This document shows, piece by piece, positions 43,348-51,494 of a stretch of 64,000 nucleotides of DNA. The stretch lies in contig CAZTFS010000002.1 of NCBI GenBank assembly GCA_964613045.1, positions 16,024-80,023 of the forward strand. Direction: 5' to 3'. Within the stretch, counting starts at the first letter, position 1. Every line of letters begins with the position of its first letter. The DNA is from UBA1081 sp964613045 (lineage in GTDB: Bacteria > Bacillota > Clostridia > Oscillospirales > Acutalibacteraceae). The position numbers and the translations under genes were made by a program. A model generated the notes under the pieces. The model saw nothing but the letters and a program-made list of their open reading frames with translations. It was not told the DNA's origin and ran no database searches.

Positions 43348-43920
43348 ATGAATATTTATGATTTTGACAATACGATCTATGACGGCGAAAGTGTGTGGGA
43401 TTTTTTTATAAGCTACATAAGAGTCAATCCTTCTTTTGTCCGTTACATGCCAAGAGTGATTTTTGCATTTGCGAAGTATAAGCTCGGAAAACTGACGGTT
43501 GAGCAGATGATAAGTGATTATGCTCCTGTCATAAAGAAATGTTACTGTGACTATGATAATTGGGAGGAATTCACGGTAAAATTCTGGGACGAGCATATGC
43601 ATAAAATCAAAAATTTCTATAGTGAAGTGAGAAAAGATGATGACGTGATTCTGACAGCGTCACCCGAGCTTACTATTAAGGAGATTGCAAAACGACTTAA
43701 TATCAGATACTATGTATGCTCCACCGTTGATAATGAAACAGGGGAGATAACACGTATGTGTATGCGTCAGAACAAGATAACTGCACTTAAGGAAGAGTTC
43801 GGTGATGATGTTCAGATAGATGACTTTTATACCGATTCTATCGCAAATGACGGTTTCTTTGCCGAACATGCTAAGCGAGTGTTTCTTGTGAAGGGTGATA
43901 AGATAACTCAGATAAAATAG
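43348..43920 (+). CDS. HAD-family phosphatase (HAD-IB, SerB-like)
   Basis: A 190-residue phosphatase. Motif I, YDFDNTIYDG, is at residues 4-13 (nucleophile Asp5, acid Asp7), motif II is LTASPEL, and motif IV is near FYTDSIANDGFF. The short helical cap between motifs I and II matches the HAD-IB subclass (phosphoserine phosphatase and lipid-phosphate phosphatase relatives). Because motif I lies right at the N-terminus, the start must be the ATG at 43348. No Shine-Dalgarno precedes it and the promoter -10 ends 8 bases before, so the mRNA is probably leaderless. Substrate unknown. Ends at a terminator. Confidence 0.85.
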   Translation: MNIYDFDNTIYDGESVWDFFISYIRVNPSFVRYMPRVIFAFAKYKLGKLTVEQMISDYAPVIKKCYCDYDNWEEFTVKFWDEHMHKIKNFYSEVRKDDDVILTASPELTIKEIAKRLNIRYYVCSTVDNETGEITRMCMRQNKITALKEEFGDDVQIDDFYTDSIANDGFFAEHAKRVFLVKGDKITQIK

Positions 43921-43929
43921 CAATAAATT

Positions 43930-43966
43930 AAGAGGTGTAATGTTTAAAAGCTTTACACCTCTTTCT
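43930..43966 (+). terminator. Intrinsic terminator of the HAD gene
   Basis: Perfect 11-pair stem AAGAGGTGTAA/TTACACCTCTT (43930-43940, 43953-43963), then TCTTTG. Confidence 0.8.
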
Positions 43967-44047
43967 TTGTGTGAAAATCACTGTAAAGTTAAATTGCATT
44001 ACACAAAAAAATGTATATTTACTCTGTAAATAAAAATTCCTTTACGG

Positions 44048-44152
44048 TGTTCAAAACTCTGTTTAAAATGTTTAAAACATTGCCGAAAATGTGTAAAACG
44101 CATGGATTTTGTGTATAAATCGTAAAGCTTAAAAACTTTACTGTTCAAAACT
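44048..44152. repeat. Repeat-rich AT intergenic segment
   Basis: The 227-base convergent gap at 43967-44193 has no gene I can support. It contains two identical copies of TGTTCAAAACT (44048-44058, 44142-44152), a tandem GTTTAAAAT/GTTTAAAAC (44061-44078) and a 13-base palindrome ATGTTTAAAACAT (44068-44080). Function unknown. Confidence 0.5.
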
Positions 44153-44167
44153 ATTTTGTTTTTATAC

Positions 44168-44194
44168 ATTGCATATCCGGTTAGTATATGCAAT
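44168..44194. other. Inverted repeat overlapping the spoIIR stop
   Basis: ATTGCATAT (44168-44176) and ATATGCAAT (44186-44194) are perfect 9-base arms with a 9-base loop. The second arm ends on the last base of the spoIIR stop codon. No T tract follows in either direction, so it is a 3' hairpin or processing site rather than a classic terminator. Confidence 0.6.
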
Positions 44195-44808
44195 TATTGA
44201 TTGGTTATTCTGTTTTTGATCGCTTCAATATATTCCATGATTTTAAACCTGACTTCATATTTTTCAGTGTTTATTACAATGTCCTGTTGAGTGTTGTTAA
44301 AGACTGAATCTATTGAATTATCCTCGGCGGCGGGCAAGCAAAGAGTCGGAAACATGACGCACCACCAGTTTTTGCCGTTGCCGTTACCTATAATTATTTT
44401 CAGTGCAAGATATTTACCTGCCGGCATTGTTACATCATCGTATATTCTGGTCGTAAAATACTCTTCTTCAAGATATACTTCTGTATTATAGGAATATCCG
44501 TATTCAGAGATTATACTTTCTGCAGTTTTTTTTATATTATTTATTTCAGGTTCGATCTTTTCCTTAGCGTTCTGCGGAGATACTGTTCCGTCAAAAATTG
44601 CAGGGCATTGCTCAAGAACAGCATCTCGTACCTTTAGTTTTAATTCTTGATCTTCTTTAGAATCCGAATTTGCAAGAATATGAAGTCTTATTACATCGTT
44701 TCGAATGGTCTGACAGGAATAAGAGAATGATGAGATGTTGTAGAGTAACAAAAAAGCAAGACTTATTGATACTGCAATTGTAAGATTTCTGAATTTAAGT
44801 TTATCCAT
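44194..44808 (-). CDS. spoIIR: Stage II sporulation protein R
   Basis: A 204-residue signalling protein that, in sporulating Firmicutes, is made in the forespore, exported, and triggers SpoIIGA to activate sigma-E in the mother cell. An N-terminal membrane/export segment (about residues 8-30) precedes RLHILANSDSKEDQ and KLKVRDAVL, and the C-terminal half has LPAGKY-like MPAGKYLALKIIIGNG and NWWCVMFPTLCL, all typical of SpoIIR. Start 44808 is set by AAAGGA; an in-frame start at 44847 would run into the ispE terminator. Its presence indicates a spore-former. Confidence 0.93.
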   Translation of the reverse strand: MDKLKFRNLTIAVSISLAFLLLYNISSFSYSCQTIRNDVIRLHILANSDSKEDQELKLKVRDAVLEQCPAIFDGTVSPQNAKEKIEPEINNIKKTAESIISEYGYSYNTEVYLEEEYFTTRIYDDVTMPAGKYLALKIIIGNGNGKNWWCVMFPTLCLPAAEDNSIDSVFNNTQQDIVINTEKYEVRFKIMEYIEAIKNRITNQ

Positions 44809-44832
44809 TTTTATGTCCTTTCTGAAAATAAG

Positions 44833-44866
44833 AAAACCGTCTGTCAAATTAATGATAGACGGTTTT
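44833..44866. terminator. Strong bidirectional terminator-like hairpin between ispE and spoIIR
   Basis: A 14-pair stem (one G-U) with arms 44833-44846 and 44853-44866, loop of 6, flanked by A and T runs. On the minus strand it follows ispE by 18 bases and ends 24 bases before spoIIR. Confidence 0.85.
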
Positions 44867-44884
44867 TTCCATATTTATGCAGAT

Positions 44885-45754
44885 TTATACTATTTCAATG
44901 CTTTGTTTTACGGGGACAGTTTCAAAAACTTGCGTAAATTTGTCTCTCAGCTCTTCGGCACACTCTGAAGCATCTTTTTGATCTTCAAATACACCGAATA
45001 TTGCCGCACCGCTGCCTGTCATCATTGCAAGTTTTGCGTTGTGATTACGCATTATTGCCTTAATTTTAACTCTGTCACCGACTTCAACGACCTGTTCAAA
45101 AACATTTGCAGCCTTATTGCACATACTTTTGAGGTCTTTTTGTGTTGCGGCGAAAAGAAATCCTTCATTATCCGGGTGTCTGATCCAATCAGCAGTATCG
45201 TAATTTGTATAAGCATCCTTTGTAGAAACGCCCTGGCTGGGCTTTACGACGACAATATAACATTCGGGAATATCGGGAAGCTTTGCCATGACTTCACCTT
45301 TATTAAGACAAAGTCTTGTGCCTCCTGCTATGCAGAAGGGAACATCAGCACCGACCTTTTCCCCTATCTTATATAAATCATCCGGGGACAACTCTGTGTT
45401 CAGAAGCTTGTCAAGAGCAACTATAACTGCTGCAGCATCTGCACTGCCGCCTGCCATACCTGCCTGTGACGGTATGATCTTTTCTATATGTATATGGGCA
45501 CCGTGAACAGTATCATTAATGTTCTCAAAAAAGAACTGTGCCGCTTTATAAGCTGTATTTTTGCTGTCTGCAGGCACGGTCTTGTCCTGACAGGAAAGTG
45601 TTATAATGCCCGAGTCGTTCAATTCCACTGAAACATTATCATAAATTCCTACGGATTGCATAACTGTATAGATGCTGTGATAACCGTTTTCGAGTATTGC
45701 AGTAAGATCAAGAATAAGGTTGACTTTAGCAGCTGCTTTGAGAGAAATTTTCAT
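44885..45754 (-). CDS. ispE: 4-diphosphocytidyl-2-C-methyl-D-erythritol kinase
   Basis: A 289-residue GHMP kinase that phosphorylates CDP-ME in the MEP pathway. Motifs: AAAKVNLILDL and NGYHSIYTVMQS near the N-terminus, the ATP-binding IPSQAGMAGGSADAAA near residue 90-105, and the C-terminal MTGSGAAIFGVF. Length is normal. It is monocistronic with its own promoter and terminator. Confidence 0.95.
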   Translation of the reverse strand: MKISLKAAAKVNLILDLTAILENGYHSIYTVMQSVGIYDNVSVELNDSGIITLSCQDKTVPADSKNTAYKAAQFFFENINDTVHGAHIHIEKIIPSQAGMAGGSADAAAVIVALDKLLNTELSPDDLYKIGEKVGADVPFCIAGGTRLCLNKGEVMAKLPDIPECYIVVVKPSQGVSTKDAYTNYDTADWIRHPDNEGFLFAATQKDLKSMCNKAANVFEQVVEVGDRVKIKAIMRNHNAKLAMMTGSGAAIFGVFEDQKDASECAEELRDKFTQVFETVPVKQSIEIV

Positions 45755-45775
45755 ATTTGCACCATCCTTATATAT

Positions 45776-45804
45776 ATTCTAACTGCTATGACCAAATTTT
45801 TCAA
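45776..45804 (-). promoter_or_regulatory. Sigma-A promoter of ispE
   Basis: On the minus strand TTGAAA (45804-45799), 17-base spacer, TAGAAT (45781-45776), with a short leader of about 15 bases. Confidence 0.75.
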
Positions 45805-45882
45805 TATTTTTTTGATAAAATATTGTAAAGATCTTTAAATTGTGATAACATATATAAGCAAAAATTTTATACGGTGATATTT

Positions 45883-46695
45883 ATGGAATTTAAAACAATT
45901 GTTGATACGCACAATCATACAGATAATTCTTTTGACGGAAATCATTCACCTGTATATATGTGCGAGGCTGCATGTAACAAAGGATTAAGGGCAATTGCAT
46001 TTACCGATCATTGTGAAGTTGATGCGTTTGATGACAGTGCAGAAAGAAGTGTCAGACAGGCATATTTTGAGATCGCAAAAGCAAAAAGTGCGTTTATGGG
46101 TAAGTTGCTTGTGCTTAACGGAATTGAACTCGGACAGCCTGCTTATGATATTCCCACAGCGGAAAAGATACTTGCTTCCCAGAAATTTGATATAGTTATC
46201 GGATCTGTACATAACCTCAGAAATAAAAAAGATTTTTATTTTATTGAGGATTTTTCTAAAATTGATGTAAAGGCTGAACTTAGAGAATATTTCGATGAGA
46301 TTCTGACTATGCTTGAATGGGGTAATTTTGATATTCTTGCTCATCTTACATATCCTTTCCGTTATCTTTTCTCAAGAAACAATATACGTGTTGATATTGA
46401 TGAATATAAGCCTCAGGTTGATGAAATACTCAAGCTGACCGCTGAAAAAAATATTGCTCTTGAGATCAATACGGGCGGACTCAGACAGCCTATAGACAGA
46501 CTTGCACCTGAGGTAGGTACAGTAAAAAGATTTAAGGAACTCGGCGGCAAAATGGTATCTGTCGGCTCTGACGCTCATTTTGCTAAGGATATCGGCGTCG
46601 GTATCAAGGACGCATTGTCTGCTGCAAAGGAGGCAGGCTTTGACTGCGTGACGATATTCCAGAAACGCCAGCCTCTTGAGATTCCCATTGAATAA
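45883..46695 (+). CDS. PHP-domain phosphatase (histidinol-phosphatase HisJ-like)
   Basis: A 270-residue metal-dependent phosphatase of the PHP family. Seen are VDTHNHTDNSFDG (His-x-His, motif I), AFTDHCEVDAF, a metal segment in IVIGSVHNL, and SVGSDAHFAKDIG at the C-terminus. These match HisJ-type histidinol-phosphate phosphatases, which make histidinol, although no his genes are adjacent. The ATG at 45883 has GGTGAT six bases upstream; a GTG at 45874 lies inside that site. The end lies 19 bases before the preferred murC start. Confidence 0.85.
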   Translation: MEFKTIVDTHNHTDNSFDGNHSPVYMCEAACNKGLRAIAFTDHCEVDAFDDSAERSVRQAYFEIAKAKSAFMGKLLVLNGIELGQPAYDIPTAEKILASQKFDIVIGSVHNLRNKKDFYFIEDFSKIDVKAELREYFDEILTMLEWGNFDILAHLTYPFRYLFSRNNIRVDIDEYKPQVDEILKLTAEKNIALEINTGGLRQPIDRLAPEVGTVKRFKELGGKMVSVGSDAHFAKDIGVGIKDALSAAKEAGFDCVTIFQKRQPLEIPIE

Positions 46696-46714
46696 CAACG
46701 GAGATGAATTTGAT

Positions 46715-48085
46715 TTGTTTGAAGCAGATAAATATCTGGATAAAGTAAAACGTATCCACTTTATTGGTATCGGCGGCTCTGGCATGTGTCCGCTTGCAGA
46801 GATACTGCATTCCAAAGGTTATGAGCTTTCAGGCTCTGATAATAATGAAACAGACACCCTTAACAGGATAAAATCGCTTGGGATTCCTGTTGTTCTCGGT
46901 CAGAAAGCCGAAAATATAGAGGGAGCTGAGATGATTATTTATACTGCGGCGATCCAGAAGGATAATCCCGAGCTGATTGCTGCAATGAACAGCGGTATTC
47001 CTACTTTTGAGCGTTCCAAGTTGCTCGGTGCTGTTTCAAGAAAGTTCGGAAATTGTATCGGTATCAGCGGAACACACGGCAAGACTACTGTTACGTCAAT
47101 GCTGACCCAGGTGCTTATAAATGCCGGTGTTGATCCCTCTGCGGTAATCGGCGGAAAGCTCCCCATGACAGGAACTAACGGAATTACAGGCAATTCCGAT
47201 ATTTTTGTTTGTGAAGCATGTGAGTATTCCAATACATTTCTTGAGCTCAGCCCTGAGTGCAGTGTTATTCTTAATGTTGATGCAGATCATCTTGAATTTT
47301 TTAAGACGATGGATAATCTGAGACATTCTTTTGTTGAATTTGCCTCAATGGCAAAAACCGTAATTTATAACGGTGATGATGAAAATACGCTGAAAGTCAT
47401 TGCTGAAACTGACGGAAAGGAATACATTACCTTTGGTCTTGACAAGTCCAATGACTGGTATGCAGACAATTTCGGTAGAGATAACGGTGCCTATTCTGAA
47501 TTTGATGTTTATTTTAAAGGTCAGAAACAGGGCAGAGCAGTTCTTTCTGTTCCCGGCAAACATAATATTTATAACGCTCTTGCAGCTATCGCATCCGCCG
47601 TATATGCAGGCGTTGAGCCTGTGAAGGCAATTGATCTGCTGCATGATTTCGGCGGAGCAGGCAGACGTTTTGAAAAACTCGGTGAATATAAAGGTATTAC
47701 GATAGTAGATGACTATGCACATCATCCTGCCGAACTGAAAGTTACTCTTGAAGCTGCAAAGCAGATGAATTTTAAGAAGGTAATTGCTGTTTTTCAGCCC
47801 TTTACCTATTCACGTACCGCGATGCTTCTTGATGATTTTGCTAAGGTGCTCAGTATTGCCGATAAGGTTGTTATGACTGAAATCATGGGCTCAAGAGAAA
47901 AGAATACTTATAATATTTATTCTTCTGATCTGGCGGCTAAGATACCCGACAGTGAATGGTATCCGACTTTTGAAGAGGTTGCAAAGAGAGTCGAAGATAT
48001 TGCCGAAGACGGCGATCTTGTTATAACGCTCGGATGCGGAGATGTTTATAAGATAGCCAAAATGATTATCAATGATTTGAAATAA
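46715..48085 (+). CDS. murC: UDP-N-acetylmuramate--L-alanine ligase
   Basis: A 456-residue Mur ligase that adds L-alanine to UDP-MurNAc, the first stem-peptide step. The N-terminal UDP-binding motif is IHFIGIGGSGMCPLAEIL, the ATP P-loop is SGTHGKTTVTSML, and the catalytic/ligase domain has ACEYSNTFLEL, NVDADHLEFF, VPGKHNIYNALAA and DDYAHHPAELK. No ATG or GTG is suitable. I prefer TTG at 46715, with GGAG 11 bases upstream; a TTG at 46676 would overlap the PHP gene by 20 bases and has no ribosome binding site. Ends at a terminator. Confidence 0.94.
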   Translation: MFEADKYLDKVKRIHFIGIGGSGMCPLAEILHSKGYELSGSDNNETDTLNRIKSLGIPVVLGQKAENIEGAEMIIYTAAIQKDNPELIAAMNSGIPTFERSKLLGAVSRKFGNCIGISGTHGKTTVTSMLTQVLINAGVDPSAVIGGKLPMTGTNGITGNSDIFVCEACEYSNTFLELSPECSVILNVDADHLEFFKTMDNLRHSFVEFASMAKTVIYNGDDENTLKVIAETDGKEYITFGLDKSNDWYADNFGRDNGAYSEFDVYFKGQKQGRAVLSVPGKHNIYNALAAIASAVYAGVEPVKAIDLLHDFGGAGRRFEKLGEYKGITIVDDYAHHPAELKVTLEAAKQMNFKKVIAVFQPFTYSRTAMLLDDFAKVLSIADKVVMTEIMGSREKNTYNIYSSDLAAKIPDSEWYPTFEEVAKRVEDIAEDGDLVITLGCGDVYKIAKMIINDLK

Positions 48086-48091
48086 AAGATA

Positions 48092-48127
48092 GACCGTATG
48101 ATGCTGAGTCATACGGTCATTTTTTTT
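48092..48127. terminator. Bidirectional intrinsic terminator
   Basis: GACCGTATGA, loop TGCTGAG, TCATACGGTC (10 perfect pairs) followed by A and eight T on the plus strand. It lies between the convergent murC and histidine kinase genes. Confidence 0.9.
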
Positions 48128-48129
48128 GC

Positions 48130-50742
48130 TTATTCGGGTTCTACGGTAACTACTGTATCTTCTGTTTTAACGGGTTCGTCGTTCTTGCAGGGTAGTTTTA
48201 CTATCGCCTTGAACAGATCTCCGTCTATTATGAGCTTTAACTCACCGTCTTGTATCGTACAAAGATCTTTTGCAATTGAAAGTCCCAGTCCGTTGCCTTC
48301 TTTTGATCTTGATTTGTCACCACGGACAAATCTTTCTGTAAGCTCCTCAGGTGAAATATTCAGCGGTTCGGCAGAGATATTTTTAATTTCAAAATAACCG
48401 CTTATTCCGTCGCTGTAAACAGAAACATAGATTCTTGTATACGGTGCCGAATACTTCTTTGCGTTATTCAGCAGATTTGAGATTATGCGATATGTTTTTG
48501 AACCGTCTGCATAAACCTTCGGCGGATATTCGGGCTCGTCAAATTTTATCTCATTTCCGTTTTTCTCAGCTTCGGGGGCAAATTCAACTATCGCCTGAAC
48601 AGCAAGTTCTGAGAGATTGAGTACTGATTTATTGAGAGTAACATTGCCCGTTGATACCTTTGATGCTTCAATAAGGTCCTCAATGAGGCGTTTCAGCTTG
48701 ATGGACTGCTTATGAATAACATCTGTGTACTTGATTGCATTCTCATCTGTGATATTGCATTTGCTCAGAAGATCAGAGTAAGTTATAAGAGATGTCAGGG
48801 GAGTTTTTAAGTCATGCGAAACATTTGTTATAAGCTCCGTCTTCATCTGCTCTTCTTTTATAGCCTGAGCAATCGCTTCCTCAAGCTGTTGATTTGAGTT
48901 GGAAAGATTCTCAGAAAGAAGTCTTAACTCTTCAGGCACTTTTTCATTGCCGAAAACGACGTTTTTGTTCTCACATGAGGCCGTGATTATATCGTCAAAC
49001 ATTCTTATGTATTTCATGAAGAAAATAGCAACAAGTGCGTTGAACGTAATGAATACACCTATGCATATCAAACATAAGAGACCTTCATAGATTGCAAATG
49101 CGGCAATTGATGCAAATATCAGAATGATCAGATTTACAACTACATATCCGATAATGAGCATTATTGTCTGTTTTTGCATTTTCTGCGGTTTATATGAAAA
49201 CACTTTTTTGATTTTTATGTTCAGTTTTCTTGATCCCTTGCCGATCCATTTAAGTAGTTTTGCAATTAAGGTGCTTTTAAAGAATGATTGACCGCTTTTC
49301 TTGATTCTTAACGTTGATGCCAGCCATTCGCTCAGCAGTAACCAACAGATAGTCACTAAAGCCGCTGTAATTGCGTTGATATATTGGTAGTATATATATG
49401 CATTGTAGTAGTTCCATACCGTAACGTCGAGTATTCCGAATAAAAGACCGGCTGCAAGTACGAGGAGACCACAGGTAAGCAAGAAGTGAATATCTGTGGG
49501 TAATTTATCAATAAATGCTGTTTTTATATCCCCGAAGTCATTTGTATGTCCGCATAATAAGAGAAAAGCAATAAGGAAAACAATAGCGAGAATTACGGTA
49601 ATTACACATACAGTAATAAGTGTCGATGCCTCATATTGACTGTATGTTACGTACGCACTATACATATCACTGTATACATCGCTTTCAATTGTTGCTGACA
49701 GACCGTATTCAAGGAAAATATATAACTCTTTGCTTGTGCATGATTTGAGCCAATCTTCTACAGCTTCTGCTCTGTCTTCATTTTCAATGCCCTTAAATTC
49801 GATATTTTCCGTGTTAACAATTGCATAAACATTATAGCTTTTTACATCATCTGCATCAGGTTTTTCTTTAAGATTGGTATATACTGTTCCTTCCTTGCTG
49901 ACTGTGTAATAATGCAGAGTGTTAAGCTCCTGAAGATAATATTCATAGTCGTAAAAATAGTTGCTATAGCTTGATATGTACTCCTTTGCCCACTCGTTAT
50001 ATTGAGTATAGAATTCTTTCTTTATCTGAGTTTCCGAGAAGAGCATATTGTCTACATGAAAAGTGCATGTTGTAGTTGAGTAGTTATTATTTGCATCGGA
50101 AAAAGTAACTTCGCATGAAAAACTATACTCAGTGTCAAAGGCATCGTCTCTGACCAAGGCTTCATAATTAAGAAAATCTCTTCCCGATGAAGATTCGAGT
50201 ATTTTTTGTGCAGCTTCAATATTTCTTGGTAAAACTTCCTCAGCTTCGGGTGTGACCTCATTATCATATCCTGTCACATATTCCCATGTTGCTGTTGTTG
50301 ATACACTCGATGAGGTTGTTGTTTCGGGTATTGAGACCAGATCGGCTGAATATTCATAATTGAAATATGAATCATCATAATTGTTGACGGCATATTCAAG
50401 CTCTGACTGAATAATGTAGGATTTCTGGTCAAGGTAGCTGTTCATGGCTTCTGCAACCTTTTCTTCAGCCTGAGCCGATAGCTGTTCATCAAGTGAAGCT
50501 GTATCTACAGAGCCCAATTGACAGATTGTATGAATATCATTAGAAATGTGATAGTTGAAATCGTCGCATGAATAAAATGAAATCTGATTACCGCTCAGGT
50601 ATTTTTCAAAACCGAAAAGCATACCTGAATGAAGAAAAGTAAATGCACTGCTTACAGCTGTAAAGAAACAGATTGCCGATAATGCAAGACACAAAAGTTT
50701 CGCAAATAATGTGTATTTAAATTTTTTCGACCTTGTATCCAA
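48130..50742 (-). CDS. Membrane sensor histidine kinase
   Basis: An 870-residue two-component sensor. TM1 is about 13-35, followed by an extracytoplasmic region of about 340 residues rich in Tyr, Ser and acidic residues. A second cluster of about six membrane segments (about 377-590) precedes the cytoplasmic part. HisKA has phospho-acceptor His643 in NVSHDLKTPLTSL, and HATPase_c has the N box NLLNNAKKYS and G box GNGLGLSIAKDL. It overlaps the response regulator by 26 bases. The start is a TTG at 50742 with AGGTGG nine bases upstream. The external domain is not one I recognise; the signal may be envelope-related. Confidence 0.9.
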   Translation of the reverse strand: MDTRSKKFKYTLFAKLLCLALSAICFFTAVSSAFTFLHSGMLFGFEKYLSGNQISFYSCDDFNYHISNDIHTICQLGSVDTASLDEQLSAQAEEKVAEAMNSYLDQKSYIIQSELEYAVNNYDDSYFNYEYSADLVSIPETTTSSSVSTTATWEYVTGYDNEVTPEAEEVLPRNIEAAQKILESSSGRDFLNYEALVRDDAFDTEYSFSCEVTFSDANNNYSTTTCTFHVDNMLFSETQIKKEFYTQYNEWAKEYISSYSNYFYDYEYYLQELNTLHYYTVSKEGTVYTNLKEKPDADDVKSYNVYAIVNTENIEFKGIENEDRAEAVEDWLKSCTSKELYIFLEYGLSATIESDVYSDMYSAYVTYSQYEASTLITVCVITVILAIVFLIAFLLLCGHTNDFGDIKTAFIDKLPTDIHFLLTCGLLVLAAGLLFGILDVTVWNYYNAYIYYQYINAITAALVTICWLLLSEWLASTLRIKKSGQSFFKSTLIAKLLKWIGKGSRKLNIKIKKVFSYKPQKMQKQTIMLIIGYVVVNLIILIFASIAAFAIYEGLLCLICIGVFITFNALVAIFFMKYIRMFDDIITASCENKNVVFGNEKVPEELRLLSENLSNSNQQLEEAIAQAIKEEQMKTELITNVSHDLKTPLTSLITYSDLLSKCNITDENAIKYTDVIHKQSIKLKRLIEDLIEASKVSTGNVTLNKSVLNLSELAVQAIVEFAPEAEKNGNEIKFDEPEYPPKVYADGSKTYRIISNLLNNAKKYSAPYTRIYVSVYSDGISGYFEIKNISAEPLNISPEELTERFVRGDKSRSKEGNGLGLSIAKDLCTIQDGELKLIIDGDLFKAIVKLPCKNDEPVKTEDTVVTVEPE

Positions 50743-51406
50743 GTCCCCACACCACCTTTAAGTATTTCGGATCTTTCGGGTTGATCTCGATTTTCTCTCT
50801 TATGTTTCTTATATGTACGGTGACTGTTTTTTCTGTATGGAAAGCCGGCTCATTCCATACAGCTTCGTAAATCTGAGTGCTCGATAAAACTCTTCCCATG
50901 TTCTGCATAAGGTACTCAAGTATACTGTATTCTCTTGCGGTAAGCTTGACAGCTTCGCCGTCAACAAGTACTTCCTTGCTGTCTGAATTGAGAGTAAGAC
51001 CGCCTGTGATAAGTGTGTTTTCACTTTTCTGCATACTTCCGAGAGTGCTGTAACGCCTTATCTGCGATTTGACACGTGCCACAAGCTCCAGCGGATTGAA
51101 CGGCTTTGTTACATAATCATCAGCACCGAAGCCTAAGCCCGTGATCTTGTCGGTGTCTTCGCTTTTAGCTGAAAGGAGTATAATGGGAAAATTGTATTTT
51201 TCTCTTATACGGATAGTTGCTTTAAGACCGTCCATTTTCGGCATCATGATATCGAGAACCATGCAGTGAATCTCGATATTTTTAACTTTTTCCAGTGCGT
51301 CAACTCCGTCAACAGCAGTAATGACATTGTAGCCTTCTGATTTTAAATAAATTTCGATTGATTCAAGGATTGCGTTGTCATCGTCACATACCAGTACGTT
51401 ATACAT
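50717..51406 (-). CDS. OmpR-family response regulator
   Basis: A 229-residue regulator. Residues 1-115 are a receiver domain with acidic DDD near residue 8-10, phospho-acceptor Asp in LDIMMPKMDG, conserved Ser/Thr LLSAKSE and Lys in VTKPFNPLEL. Residues 130-229 are a winged helix DNA-binding domain (LTAREYSILEYLMQN, HTEKTVTVHIRNIREKI). GGGAG precedes the ATG and a 9+9 palindrome lies just upstream, which may be its own operator. Partner is the overlapping histidine kinase. Confidence 0.95.
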   Translation of the reverse strand: MYNVLVCDDDNAILESIEIYLKSEGYNVITAVDGVDALEKVKNIEIHCMVLDIMMPKMDGLKATIRIREKYNFPIILLSAKSEDTDKITGLGFGADDYVTKPFNPLELVARVKSQIRRYSTLGSMQKSENTLITGGLTLNSDSKEVLVDGEAVKLTAREYSILEYLMQNMGRVLSSTQIYEAVWNEPAFHTEKTVTVHIRNIREKIEINPKDPKYLKVVWGLGYKVEKI

Positions 51407-51426
51407 ATCTTTTACTCCCTTTTACG

Positions 51427-51447
51427 AATAACAGTCCCACTGTTATT
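51427..51447. promoter_or_regulatory. Perfect inverted repeat in the response-regulator leader
   Basis: AATAACAGT-CCC-ACTGTTATT, a perfect 9+9 dyad with a 3-base centre, 6 bases upstream of the Shine-Dalgarno and overlapping the predicted transcript start. Candidate autoregulatory operator or 5' hairpin. Confidence 0.65.
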
Positions 51448-51451
51448 AAAT

Positions 51452-51480
51452 CATATACGAATCAAGAAAAAGACAATCAA
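51452..51480 (-). promoter_or_regulatory. Candidate promoter of the two-component operon
   Basis: On the minus strand TTGATT (51480-51475), 17-base spacer and TATATG (51457-51452), or TATGAT (51455-51450) with a 19-base spacer. Confidence 0.45.
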
Positions 51481-51494
51481 AAGTAAAGAATTAG

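Noticed and set aside
44101..44130. DnaA-box-like TGTGTATAA
   Set aside because: Single imperfect match with no cluster of boxes and no origin genes nearby.
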